Below, one piece after another: positions 32,580 through 44,828 of a stretch of 64,000 nucleotides of DNA. The position numbers were made by a program, and so were the translations under genes. Source of the stretch: Symbiodinium natans (Eukaryota > Sar > Dinophyceae > Suessiales > Symbiodiniaceae); contig CAJNDS010001669.1 of NCBI GenBank assembly GCA_905221605.1, positions 552,001-616,000 of the forward strand. Direction: 5' to 3'. Every line of letters starts with the position of its first letter. Positions within the stretch are counted from its first letter, which is position 1. The notes under the pieces are model-generated. The model saw nothing but the letters and a program-made list of their open reading frames with translations. It had not been told where the DNA came from and ran no database searches.

Positions 32580-35500
32580 ATATCACTTGTATGAGGAATT
32601 TAATTTATTTACCTATTAATTTCTTTAATTTCTTTAATTTCTGGGGCTCTCTTAGGGAAATAAATGAAATTAAAGAAATTAATTAATTTCATTAGTTTCT
32701 TTAATTTCTGGGCCTCTCTGTGCGAAATTAAAGAAATTAATGAAATTAATTAATTTCTTTAGTTTCATTAATTTCTTTAATTTATTTTAATTAGTCCCGT
32801 GAGCCGGGGGGGCTCCCCCAATTAATTTCTGTAATTTCTTTAATTTCTTTAATTTCTGGGCCTCTCTGTGAGAAATTAAAGAAATTAAAGAAATTAATTC
32901 CGGTAGCCCTTCGGGCTTGCGAGACTAATTAAAAGAAATTAATGAAATTAAAGAAATTACAGAAATTAATGAAATTAATTAATTTCTTTAATTTCTTTAA
33001 TTTCTGGGCCTCTCTGTGAGAAAATAAAGAAATTAAAGAAATTAATTAATTTCATTAATTTCTTTAATTTCTGGGCCTCCCTATGAGAAATTAAAGAAAT
33101 TAAAGAAATTAATTAATTTCATTAATTTCTTTAATTTCTGGGCCTCTCTGTGCGAAATTAAAGAAATTAAAGAAATTAATTAATTTCTTTAATTTCATTA
33201 ATTTCATTAATTTCTTTAATTTATTTTAATTAGTCCCGTGAGCCGGGGGGGCTACCCCAATTAATTTCTTTAATTTCTTTAATTTCTGGGCCTCTCTGTG
33301 AGAAATTAAAGAAATTAAAGAAATTAATTCAGGTAGCCCTTCGGGCTTGCGAGACTAATTAAAAGAAATTAAAGAAATTAAAGAAATTAAAGAAATTAAA
33401 GAAATTAATTAATTTCTTTAATTTCTTTAATTTCTGGGCCTCCCTATGAGAAATTAAAGAAATTAAAGAAATTAATTAATTTCATTAATTTCTTTAATTT
33501 CTGGGCCTCTCTGTGCGAAATTAAAGAAATTAAAGAAATTAATTAATTTCTTTAATTTCATTAATTTCATTAATTTCTTTAATTTATTTTAATTAGTCCC
33601 GTGAGCCGGGGGGGCTACCCCAATTAATTTCTTTAATTTCTTTAATTTCTGTGCCTCTCTGTGAGAAATTAAAGAAAGTAAAGAAATTAATTCCGGTAGC
33701 CCTTCGGGCTTGCGAGACTAATTAAAAGAAATTAAAGAAATTAAAGAAATTAATGAAATTAATTAATTTCTTTAATTTCTTTAATTTCTGGGCCTCTCTG
33801 TGAGAAATTAAAGAAATTAAAGAAATTAATTAATTTCATTAATTTCTTTAATTTCTGGGCCTCCCTATGAGAAATTAAAGAAATTAAAGAAATTAATTAA
33901 TTTCATTAATTTCTTTAATTTCAAATTCATTAATTTCATTAATTTCTTTAATTTATTTTAATTAGTCCCGTGAGCCGGGGGGGCTACCCCAATTAATTTC
34001 TTTAATTTCTTTAATTTCTGTGCCTCTCTGTGAGAAATTAAAGAAATTAAAGAAATTAATTCCGGTAGCCCTTCGGGCTTGCGAGACTAATTAAAAGAAA
34101 TTAAAGAAATTAAAGAAATTAATGAAATTAATTAATTTCTTTAATTTCTTTAATTTCTGGGCCTCTCTGTGAGAAATTAAAGAAATTAAAGAAATTAATT
34201 AATTTCATTAATTTCTTTAATTTCTGGGCCTCTCTGTGAGAAATTAAAGAAATTAAAGAAATTAATTAATTTCATTAATTTCTTTAATTTCTGGGCCTCT
34301 CTGTGCGAAATTAAAGAAATTAAAGAAATTAATTAATTTCTTTAATTTCATTAATTTCATTAATTTCTTTAATTTATTTTAATTAGTCCCGTGAGCCGGG
34401 GGGGGGCCCCAATTAATTTCTTTAATTTCTTTAATTTCTGGGCCTCTCTGTGAGAAATTAAAGAAATTAAAGAAATTAATTCCGGTAGCCCTTCGGGCTT
34501 GCGAGACTAATTAAAAGAAATTAATGAAATTAAAGAAATTAAAGAAATTAATGAAATTAATTAATTTCTTTAATTTCTTGAATTTCTGGGCCTCTCTGTG
34601 AGAAATTAAAGAAATTAAAGAAATTAATTAATTTCATTAATTTCTTTAATTTCTGGGCCTCCCTATGAGAAATTAAAGAAATTAAAGAAATTAATTAATT
34701 TCATTAATTTCTTTAATTTCTGGGCCTCTCTGTGCGAAATTAAAGAAATTAAGGAAATTAATTAATTTCTTTAATTTCATTAATTTCATTAATTTCTTTA
34801 ATTTATTTTAATTAGTCCCGTGAGCCGGGGGGGCTACCCCAATTAATTTCTTTAATTTCTTTAATTTCTGGGCCTCTCTGTGAGAAATTAAAGAAATTAA
34901 AGAAATTAATTCAGGTAGCCCTTCGGGCTTGCGAGACTAATTAAAAGAAATTAAAGAAATTAAAGAAATTAAAGAAATTAATGAAATTAATGAAATTAAT
35001 TAATTTCTTTAATTTCTTTAATTTCTGGGCCTCCCTATGAGAAATTAAAGAAATTAAAGAAATTAATTAATTTCATTAATTTCTTTAATTTCTGGGCCTC
35101 TCTGTGCGAAATTAAAGAAATTAAAGAAATTAATTAATTTCTTTAATTTCATTAATTTCATTAATTTCTTTAATTTATTTTAATTAGTCCCGTGAGCCGG
35201 GGGGGCTACCCCAATTAATTTCTTTAATTTCTTTAATTTCTGTGCCTCTCTGTGAGAAATTAAAGAAATTAAAGAAATTAATTCCGGTAGCCCTTCGGGC
35301 TTGCGAGACTAATTAAAAGAAATTAAAGAAATTAAAGAAATTAATGAAATTAATTAATTTCTTTAATTTCTTTAATTTCTGGGCCTCTCTGTGAGAAATT
35401 AAAGAAATTAAAGAAATTAATTAATTTCATTAATTTCTTTAATTTCTGGGCCTCTCTGTGAGAAATTAAAGAAATTAAAGAAATTAATTAATTTCATTAA

Positions 35501-35958
35501 TTTCTTTAATTTCTGGGCCTCTCTGTGCGAAATTAAAGAAATTAAAGAAATTAATTAATTTCTTTAATTTCATTAATTTCATTAATTTCTTTAATTTATT
35601 TTAATTAGTCCCGTGAGCCGGGGGGGGGGCCCCAATTAATTTCTTTAATTTCTTTAATTTCTGGGCCTCTCTGTGAGAAATTAAAGAAATTAAAGAAATT
35701 AATTCCGGTAGCCCTTCGGGCTTGCGAGACTAATTAAAAGAAATTAATGAAATTAAAGAAATTAAAGAAATTAATGAAATTAATTAATTTCTTGAATTTC
35801 TTGAATTTCTGGGCCTCTCTGTGAGAAATTAAAGAAATTAAAGAAATTAATCAATTTCATTAATTTCTTTAATTTCTGGGCCTCTCTGTGCGAAATTAAA
35901 GAAATTAAAGAAATTAGTTAATTTCTTTAATTTCATTAATTTCATTAATTTCTTTAAT
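32580..35958. repeat. AT-rich palindromic higher-order satellite, 3.4 kb
   Basis: The basic word is AATTAAAGAAATTAA and its complement, alternating so that nearly the whole array can pair with itself. Three GC islands recur in fixed order: TTTCTGGGCCTCTCTGTGAG, TTAGTCCCGTGAGCCGG, and GGTAGCCCTTCGGGCTTGCG (a hairpin with a TTCG loop). The TTAGTCCCGTGAG island appears eight times, near 32791, 33230, 33593, 33962, 34383, 34813, 35184 and 35605, giving higher-order units of about 360-440 bases. There is no open frame and no telomere-like repeat inside. Confidence 0.95.
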
Positions 35959-37220
35959 AAAATTTCCCTGATGTTTCCCTGTTGCGCTTTTTTTTGGCCC
36001 CGATTGTTTCAGGGAAGTTTTCCCTTGAAACCCCTGTGTAGTGCTAGAATTTCCCCTCGAATCCCTTTAAGGCTTCGTGTATCTGTACCGCGTTCCCTTT
36101 TCTATTCCCTTACTTTCGTGCTGAAACCATCGCCCTTTCTTTCCCTTAATTTCCCCAGTCATCCCTTAAAGAAAGGGACGCCTTCAAGATGTAGGAAGGA
36201 TTTTTCATATAGTTGTGTGTACAATGGCTTGGTACTAGCGCTCTAATTTTCAAGAAGCTGTTTTGCAAGTAATGTGTGTCACGAGTTTGCTACGTTCATA
36301 GGCAGACGATGTAAATACACCCTCTCTAAACAAACCATTTCCCCTAAACCCTGAACCCTAAACTCTAAACCCTAAACCCTAAACGCTCAAAGACTCCTAC
36401 GGCCTCCAGGCCCTCTAAGAATCCCAAGTTCTCTAAGACTCCCAAGCCCCCTACACTTCCTAAGGCCCCGAAGCTCCCCAGGCCCCCTGAGCCCGCCAAG
36501 CCTCCTTAAGTCCCGTAAGCTCCCTAAGCTGTCGAAGCCCCCTTACTCCCTAAACAAGTTCGCAGAGCAAGCAGACAGAATTTCAGGACTACAAGCAATC
36601 GGTCATGAGCTGTCCTGCAGGCAACGCAACGCCTCCACCCAAAGCGTAACTTAAAATTTCCCTGATGTTTCCCTGTTGCGCTGTTTTTTGGCCCCGATTG
36701 TTTCAGGGAAGTTTTCCCTTGAAACCCCTGTGTAGTGCTAGAATTTCCCCTCGAATCCCTTTAAGGCTTCGTGTATCTTTACCGCGTTCCCTTTTCTATT
36801 CCCTTACTTTCGTCCTGAAACCATCACCCTTTCTTTCCCTTAATTTCCCCAGTCATCCCTTAAAGAAAGGGGCGCCTTCAAGATGTAGGAAGGATTCTTT
36901 CATCTAGTAGTGTGCACACTGGCTTGGTAATTACTGGCGCTCTAATTTTCAAGAAGCTGTTTTGCAAGTAATAGCTCTGGGTTATGTCACGGGTTTGCTA
37001 AGGTAAACTACGTAAATACACCCTCCATTAATCTCCCTCGGCACTCTTCTGGGCCCTCTAAGAATCCTAAGCCTCCTAAAACTCCCAATCCCCTTACGAT
37101 TCCTAAGGCCCCAAAGCCTCCTAAGCACCCTGAGCCCCCTTAAGTCCCGTAGGCTCCCCAAGCTGCCTAAGCCCCCTTGCAATTTAACCGGACTTAATTT
37201 TCAAGACTACAAGCAACGGG
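35959..37220. repeat. Recent tandem duplication (about 640 and 570 bp)
   Basis: Copy 1 (35959 to about 36602) and copy 2 (36653 to about 37220) start with the same AAAATTTCCCTGATG and stay near-identical for over 300 bases, including a shared open frame of 80-91 codons. Later parts share CCTAAG/CCCC-rich words and end at GACTACAAGCAA. Copy 1 carries a telomere-like insert (36340-36386) that copy 2 lacks. The shared frame has no recognisable domain and no other support, so I do not call it a gene. Confidence 0.85.
36340..36386 (-). repeat. Telomere-like insert present in only one duplicate
   Basis: About six CCCTAAA-type units lie between GTAAATACACCCTC and GGCCCTCTAAGAATCC in copy 1. The corresponding interval of copy 2 has unrelated short sequence and no tract. 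Confidence 0.8.
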
Positions 37221-37746
37221 GTACGGTACTCGTACTGCTCTTCGAATGTGGATGTTCTTATGTTTGGTTCTTGGCGTGTCATTCGCTTACTTAAACGCTA
37301 GAAATGTCTCAACGGAGTCAGCGCTTAGCTTGTGCACACAAGTCAGGTAAACAAAGAATACATAAAAGTGTCACAGCTAAAAAAACTTCCAGCTCAAGAC
37401 ACACACATACACACACCCTGGACATAAAGTCACCAAATAAACGCAAAACTTAATGAATGAGATGCTGCAAGGTACGGCGCTCAGCTTGGTCATTGTCTGC
37501 GGGACTTGGCTTTGATCGCGGTTTAATAGGCTGTGTATTGAATGAAGGGTTTGGACAAAGATAAGTTGCATCACTTGCTGGGATCATGATGTAGCAGATC
37601 TTGTGTTGCTTTTTTTCTTTGTCGGCCACGGTTACTTGTGAAGGAGTAGCCCTATACAGCCGTAATCGGGAACCGGCATCTCTTATAGTTTTCGGCCCAC
37701 TGCTTTAACGTCCTCTCGGTACCTCACCGCTTTGCTTGGAAAAGCG

Positions 37747-38159
37747 ATGCCCTCGACGATAGAGAAGCTCAAGGGAGCGGAGCTCAGTCTTCAGCTCGCG
37801 CAGTTAGAGGCTCGGGTTCGCAAAGCAAGCCCAATGTGCCCGCATTTTAACACACGCCCAAGCCTTAAAGGCGTTCCTATATCCTCTTCCTTTGTACAGG
37901 CCGAGAAGTCTGCGGCAAAGGTGAAGGCTGCTACAGACCGAGTGAATGAGCTGAAGGCACGTGTAGCGGCACGTGTAGCTAAGAAAGCAGGTAAGGCCGC
38001 CTCTGGTTCGGGCACGTCTTGTCCAGTGGCAGGCAAGCGCACGCGTTACAGTTACGACAGAACGCGCTGCGTTGCTTGTCAACAATGGGCTCGGGTTCAC
38101 AAAGGTGAACTCAAACACGTTTCCGAAAAGCATAAGCCCTCATGCGAGTGGGGGCGATA

Positions 38160-38160
<1 letters not shown>
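37747..38160 (+). CDS. Small coiled-coil protein with C-terminal Cys/His motif
   Basis: The first ATG is 37747; an alternative TTG lies 15 bases upstream. With a 75-base GC-AG intron (37825-37899) removed, the product is 112 residues. The N-terminal two thirds is one amphipathic helix of Ala/Glu/Lys/Leu heptads that becomes continuous across the junction. The C-terminus has CVAC followed by His-rich spacing and HKPSC, a possible zinc site. I do not recognise the family. Because 75 is a multiple of three with no stop, the unspliced 137-residue reading is also open, but the intron segment breaks the heptads and is Cys/Pro-rich. Basic composition suggests nucleic acid or chromatin association, which is inference only. 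Confidence 0.6.
37825..37899 (+). other. Probable GC-AG intron, 75 nt
   Basis: Starts GCAAGCCCA after the codon AAA and ends TTTGTACAG before GCC. The polypyrimidine stretch CCTCTTCCTTTG precedes the acceptor. Confidence 0.65.
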
Positions 38161-39289
<1,129 letters not shown>

Positions 39290-39290
<1 letters not shown>

Positions 39291-39313
39291 TGCCCCAAAG
39301 ACAGAAAGAAATA

Positions 39314-39365
<52 letters not shown>

Positions 39366-40890
39366 GAGATGATGAGACATGCAAAACTTCTGGCTTTGTA
39401 GTGTCAGCAACACGCGCATGCAGCGTTGTGCTATGTCCTGTGAGTGACATGTGCATCCAACATATTTGGGAAAGCTAAGTGGTCGAAATGAATGTAGCCA
39501 CTTTAGCTAACGAGACCCCCCGTCCAAAGGGATGGATTTTCAAAGCGCCCATCCAACCCAGGCCATTGAATGTAGGCTAGACGTATTGCTGCTAGAAGTG
39601 AGGGTTGCTGCAGATCCCAGTGCTGCGACGGGAGCCACACGGGTTTGTAATCACATGGGCTTCATGTATGGGCGAAGTTACTGGCCAAGCTGTTTGTGTG
39701 CATCTACACCTCGGGACAGCTGCAGGGTGCAGTGTTTTCGCTGCCAGAGTGCTGGCGCCTATGCTCAGTGCTTGGCTTTTACTTATGTGCGATTGAGGGC
39801 TTGCTCCTATGCCTCAAAGACAGAAAGAAAGAAAGAGAGATGATGAGACATGGCTGGCTTTTTAGCATGCAGCGTTGTGCTATGTCCTGTGAGTGACATG
39901 TGCATCCAACATATGTGGGAAAGCTAAGTGGTCGAGATGAATGTAGCCGCTTTAGCTAACGAGACCCCGTCCAAAGGGATGGATTTTCAAAGTGCCCATC
40001 CAACCCAGAGAAGCTATAGGGGATCCTGCCTACTGATGGCTGGGCCATTGAATGTAGGCTAAACGTATTGCTGGTAGAAGTGAGGGCTGCTGCAGATTCC
40101 AGTGCTGCAACGGGAGCTACATGGGTTTGTAATTTGTAATCACATGGGCTTCACGTATGGGCGAAGTTACTGGCCAAGCTGTTTGTGTGCATCTACACCT
40201 CGGGACAGCTGCAGGGTGCAGTGTTTTCGCTGCCAGAGAGCTGGCGCCTATGCTCAGTGCTTGGCTTTTACTTATGTGCGATTGAGGGCTTGCTCCTATT
40301 GCCTCAAAGACAGAAAGAAATAAAGAAAGAAAGAAAATGAGACATGCAAAACTGCTGGCTTTGTAGTGTCAGCAACACGTGCATGCAGCATTGTGCTAAG
40401 AGTGGTTGCAGATTCCAGTGCTGCAACGGGAGCCACACGGGTTGGTAATCTCATGGAATGTCATGTGTGGGTGAAGTTACTGGTCAAGCTGTATGTGTGC
40501 ATCTACACCTCGGGACAGCTGCAGGGTGCAGTGTTTTCGCTGCCAGAGAGCTGGCGCCTATGCTCAGTGCTTGGTTTTAACTTATGTGCGACTGAGGGCT
40601 TGCCCCTATGCCCGAAAGAAAGAAAAACAGAAAGAGAGATGATGCGACATGCAAAACTGCTGGCTTTGTAGTGTCAGCAACACGTGCATGCAGCGTTGTG
40701 CTATGTCCTGCGAGTGGTGGCAGATTCCAGTGCTGCAACGGGAACCACACGGGTTTGTAATCTCATGGGCTTCATATATGGGCGAAGTTACTAGTCAAGC
40801 TGTATGCGTGCATCTACACCTCGGGACAGCTGCAGGGTGCAGTGTTTTCGTTCGCTGCTAGAGAGCTGGCTCCTATGCTCAGTGCAAGGT
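39290..40890. repeat. Complex tandem repeat with (GAAA)n blocks, about 4 units
   Basis: Units of about 520, 490 and 300 bases each carry CAGTGCTGCAACGGGAGC, GGGCGAAGTTACTGG, ACACCTCGGGACAGCTGCAG and a GAAA-rich run near AGACAGAAAGAAA (39299, 39820, 40309, 40612). Later units lose the GTAGCCACTTTAGCTAACGAG segment. Open frames shift between units, so I call no gene. Confidence 0.85.
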
Positions 40891-42480
40891 TTTTACTTAT
40901 GTTGGATTGATGTATTTATAGCTTGGTTTTTCATGGCCACTTGCGGTCGTCAGGCTCTACGGCAACCAGGTCTGTTGGTCGAGTGCCGTTTCTTGGCCCC
41001 TTAGATGGACGTGCAGACGCGCTGCTGCATTTTTTTCCTTCTTGCTGGGTGCTTGAGTGGTGGCCCGACACGATACACACCTGCCGCTGAGGTATTCTGG
41101 GACTGCTTTGATGGACCACGCTCTTGATGCTTTCACCTTCTGTCGTATTTGCTGGAAGGACACGTGACGACATGAGCTGTGGACTGTTCGTTCCCATCTC
41201 CCATTAGGTCCTTGTGAGAATTTGTTGCTTATGAGCATAGCTGAGTTGCCACGGTCTACTCTCTAGTTTGTAAGAGTGAGAACGCTGGGTTGAGTTTCTG
41301 TGCGCGCTGGGGCCCCTGCATTGCACTGTGTATTGAACTTCGCTTCCTGTGCATTAACTTTGTAGTTTCTCAAGGCTGCAACCTCCGCCTGGTTGAGCAC
41401 GGCTAGCTGGCCAGGTCAGACCAGACAGCTGCGGACTTTGAGCATATGGTGCTAGTGTGCTAGCTCCTCACCAAACTACTCTTGGCTGGCGCTAGCCGCT
41501 AGAGGTGGTGGAAGGACATGAGAGTGGAGCTGATGACAACTAGTGTTCTCCAGGGTTCCTATCAGCTTCGGGCTGGCAAGAACTCTTGGATTTCTCAGAG
41601 CTTCTAGATTTCAGCTGTTTCTGCGCAGCCAGACTCTTGGGATCTTGGCAGGCAGGTCGGTGCTCCAGAGTTTTTCAGGTTGGTAAAATGATTGCCTGGC
41701 AGTGGTTAGCGTGCAGGCAATGCCCACTCTCGAAAACTGCGGTCAGCAGCTGGTCTTCGCAAGATTTCTGCGCAAATCATCTTTCCAAGTTGGCGCCTAC
41801 CATCCCTTATTGATTAATCTGCTCCTCCTGCGTCAGCAGGAGGCGACTGCCGCAAGCAGATGGACGTCTTGGTCATCTAGACGACCCAGGACTTCCTGGA
41901 ATCGCCGTGGCAGCTGCAGACAAGTCACAGTGTGACTAAACGTGTCAATGTCACGTAATGCCATCGAGCTTTGTGAAGCTCATCTGCTTGCTAACTCCAG
42001 TCGCCGTGATCTCTCGAGATTGTAGCGATTTGGGCTTGAGTTGACTACTACTTTTGTGCTGCGCTTGCTATCAGAAGCGTAGTGAGCTGCAGCATAAACA
42101 TATCTGGTGTGGACAGTATACCGTCCATCCCTCTATCTCTCAGCACCTCGGCCTTGTAGATTCCATGTGATCAGAAGTGTGCTTCTCGATCCTGCCCGCT
42201 GTAGAACGAGTGCGCTCGGGTGCCAAGGTCTTAGTGTCTTGATCCCAGCCATGCTGGTTGACGCTGGAACTATGGAAGATGCAGGCCTGCCGCTCATTAT
42301 ACACGCTTTAATGCACAGGGCGTAGTAGAATCGCACGCAGCGCCAGTAGGTGCACATTCGCAGACATTCAGCGATGTTAGACATTCGGCGCCCTCTGAAA
42401 GGAACAACGCCCGGAAAATAGTGACGTCAAGTGCGCCAAGCAGCCCAGGCGAAACAACGAGTTTCTCAGCTTCGCCGTCC
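40890..42480. other. Gene-less stretch upstream of the gene block
   Basis: Balanced-composition, non-repetitive DNA with no convincing frame and no telomere-like repeat. It may hold the left end or promoter of the element beginning near 42.4 kb; no terminal repeat could be identified by eye. Confidence 0.45.
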
Positions 42481-42485
42481 CCGTC

Positions 42486-43617
42486 ATGCCTTCCGTGTCC
42501 CGTACCTACACAGAGCAGTGGTTTGTCTCCTCTCCGATCTTTGTCCGGCTCAACAAAGTGGGCAACGCTGATTCCACTTTCGATCAGCAATCGGAGTCTG
42601 CTTCCAAGGAAGACATCGTCTCACAAGCCATTGACATTCACGCCGGGCCACGGTGGCCGACACCGCAAGGCGACCATTGTTTCCAATGAGAACATTGACT
42701 ATTCGAAAACCGGTCCATTCAAGCTGGGCAAGGGACCGAAAAAGCTTGGATATTACCCACGCAAAGAACATCTGCGACCTCACCATGGCAGACCGGTGTG
42801 CGCAAAGTCCAAGCCCTCAAGGTGTGTCGATGCGCTACAGGGGTCATCGGGCGGAAGAGTTGGGACTTTTCATCGGCAACGGAAGTCCGTGAAGTGCGAG
42901 AAAGGTGAAGGCCATACACCGACACTTTCGTCAACAAAGCCAGCCAAGCCAGAGATCCCCTTGACGTATGCTGTTGCACATCCGACCATCTTCAAGCAGG
43001 AAGAGATACCTCGTCATGCCTATCGCACATGGGGAGAGGTGCTGAGCCGTTACACCAAGGTCGCCCGCAGACATGGGCTCTTCAAGCATCGGGGATCATC
43101 GGAACATGGGCATCTACATTCCCCTGCACTCACGCCGACATTCACGCCGAAGTTTACTCGCGAAGTCGAGAAGGACATGTCCAAGTTGGCAACTGACGCA
43201 AACATTTGCGTATGTGTCAGCGATGAGATGGAGATTGCACGGCGTGAGATCACCGCCTTTGAACACCATGAATCGAAGCCCCTCCGCAGCTGCATCCACG
43301 GCTCCAAGAACGTCGCAGATCTCACGTCGAAAACTCCGCAGCCTCACAGCTGCTCGCAGGTGCAGTTGTCGGAAATCTACATGGCGATGACGGTGATGAT
43401 ATCTGGCATTCACGCCGGCATTGAAACCCCCATGCAGCAGGGGCTTTCAGTGGATTGCCCCAGCTTCGGTGCCTCTAGCCGTCATGAAGTTGCGCATGGT
43501 CAATTCTGCTTGTTGCAAGCGGCGATCGGCCATCGCAAGGGCCGCTTGGAGCAGCGTAGTGAACTTCTCCATACCCTTAATACTTTGCCAGGAGCACAAG
43601 GGCAGTACATAATATGA
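42486..43617 (+). CDS. Uncertain coding region, frame switches
   Basis: One frame is open from 42421 (GTG) to 43617, but parts of it look unlike protein. At 42486-42689 the frame starting MPSVSRTYTEQW reads better, and at about 42653-42890 a third frame (HAKNICDLTMADRC) does. From about 43140 the long frame again looks coding (SKLATDANICVCVSDEMEIA). This fits either a gene with small introns or a frameshifted remnant. No domain is recognised. It lies 13 bases before the next ORF on the same strand, so it may be an upstream exon of it. Confidence 0.4.
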
Positions 43618-43630
43618 ATATTCTGCCTTG

Positions 43631-44764
43631 ATGCAAGGTTCAGACTCGGACTACTTTGCGAGAAAGGGTGGCAAGTATGAAGAGACGTGCTTGGTCGACG
43701 CATTCCGCGCACACAGGGTAAAGGTACCGTATGAAAGATCCGGACCCTTCTACGCGTTAAAGGATGGACGACGGCTACTTGCTCCTTTCTCACGAAGCAT
43801 CGCGAGGTGCAGTCTGGCAGAGCTGCAAGTCCAAGGTCAGTTTGTGGTTGGATATAAAAAGCACTTTGTTGCCGTGAGGCAAACGAACGACGATGGGCTC
43901 GAGGTGAACTTCACAAATAAATCGCATCTGTGGCACCGATGTAGTCTCAGCTGCACCTTTCCGACGGCGTTTCATCGTCCGGAAAAATCAGCTGTGTACT
44001 ACCTCAACCCGGAACATATAGATGTTGTGTTCCGCGTCTCATGCGCAAACGATCTTGGGGCAGATCGCACAGGCATAAAGACCGCCGTGGGTGACTACAA
44101 AGGAGGCACCGTCTCGGCTGCGGGAGGCAGCAGCGGCGGTGCGGCTTCGTCTTTACTTGTTCAGCACATCGGCCAGTACATTGCTTTCCGTAGAACTATG
44201 CATGTTCTGCAGGTCACTAGGAGGAACCTGCAAGAATTTATCACAGAACCATCTCTATGGTTCCAAGTGCCGAATCCTCTGGACGGCAGCATCGATGGTC
44301 GTACATGGCAGTACTGGATAGACAGCGTTGAGTATGAAGCAAGAAAGGTTACAAGCAGCGTCGATGTCAGCATCATGCTTCCTGCAAGACGTACTGCGTC
44401 GAATGGAGAGCCACTGGCACAGTCCATCTCAGACGTAGACCGCGCAGCAAAGCGGCTCGACGCTTGGACCGAGATCATGCTCCGTATGATTGATTACGCA
44501 GAGGTGATCGACAAGAACCTGATCTTGTCCCCGATTGATCCCAGCATATCCAAGAGAACTTGGGAGCAACATTTATTCGACATTCGTCGCAGCGTGAGGA
44601 TTCTGAATGAGGCTGTTGCAACCTACGTGGAAACCGACGGACTAAACTTTCCATATAGTGCTGCGGATGATTACGTGGGTGGCGCGTCTCCAGAGCCAAC
44701 TTCAATCGTGGACCGCACGGGGAGTCTCTCGTTGTACAAATTCTCACTAACTTTGATTCAGTGA
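43631..44764 (+). CDS. 377-aa protein with cysteine-peptidase-like N-terminus
   Basis: Starts at ATG 43631. Residues 20-25 read CLVDAF and residues 75-83 read YKKHFVAVR. A Cys at a helix start followed some 60 residues later by a His in a beta-strand is the layout of papain-fold peptidases (Josephin- or ubiquitin-peptidase-like), but no third catalytic residue can be assigned by eye. A Gly/Ser linker (AAGGSSGGAASS, near 165) separates this from a mainly helical C-terminal part with several Trp. It sits between the uncertain frame upstream and the F-box-like ORF 64 bases downstream, all on the + strand. Its role in the element, for example protein processing or deubiquitination, is inference. 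Without the Cys/His reading I would call it unknown. Confidence 0.55.
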   Translation: MQGSDSDYFARKGGKYEETCLVDAFRAHRVKVPYERSGPFYALKDGRRLLAPFSRSIARCSLAELQVQGQFVVGYKKHFVAVRQTNDDGLEVNFTNKSHLWHRCSLSCTFPTAFHRPEKSAVYYLNPEHIDVVFRVSCANDLGADRTGIKTAVGDYKGGTVSAAGGSSGGAASSLLVQHIGQYIAFRRTMHVLQVTRRNLQEFITEPSLWFQVPNPLDGSIDGRTWQYWIDSVEYEARKVTSSVDVSIMLPARRTASNGEPLAQSISDVDRAAKRLDAWTEIMLRMIDYAEVIDKNLILSPIDPSISKRTWEQHLFDIRRSVRILNEAVATYVETDGLNFPYSAADDYVGGASPEPTSIVDRTGSLSLYKFSLTLIQ

Positions 44765-44828
44765 AGGCAGCAGATCATCTTTTGGTGTTGGAGTTCTTCC
44801 GAAATTCTTTAAGCAAAAGTACCCTGTA

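Noticed and set aside
35971..36907. Duplicated 80-91-codon open frame
   Set aside because: Similarity between copies reflects the DNA duplication; there is no domain and the ends differ by frameshift.
39300..40320. CRISPR-like array in the spaced repeats
   Set aside because: Units are hundreds of bases with conserved spacers, and the genome is eukaryotic.
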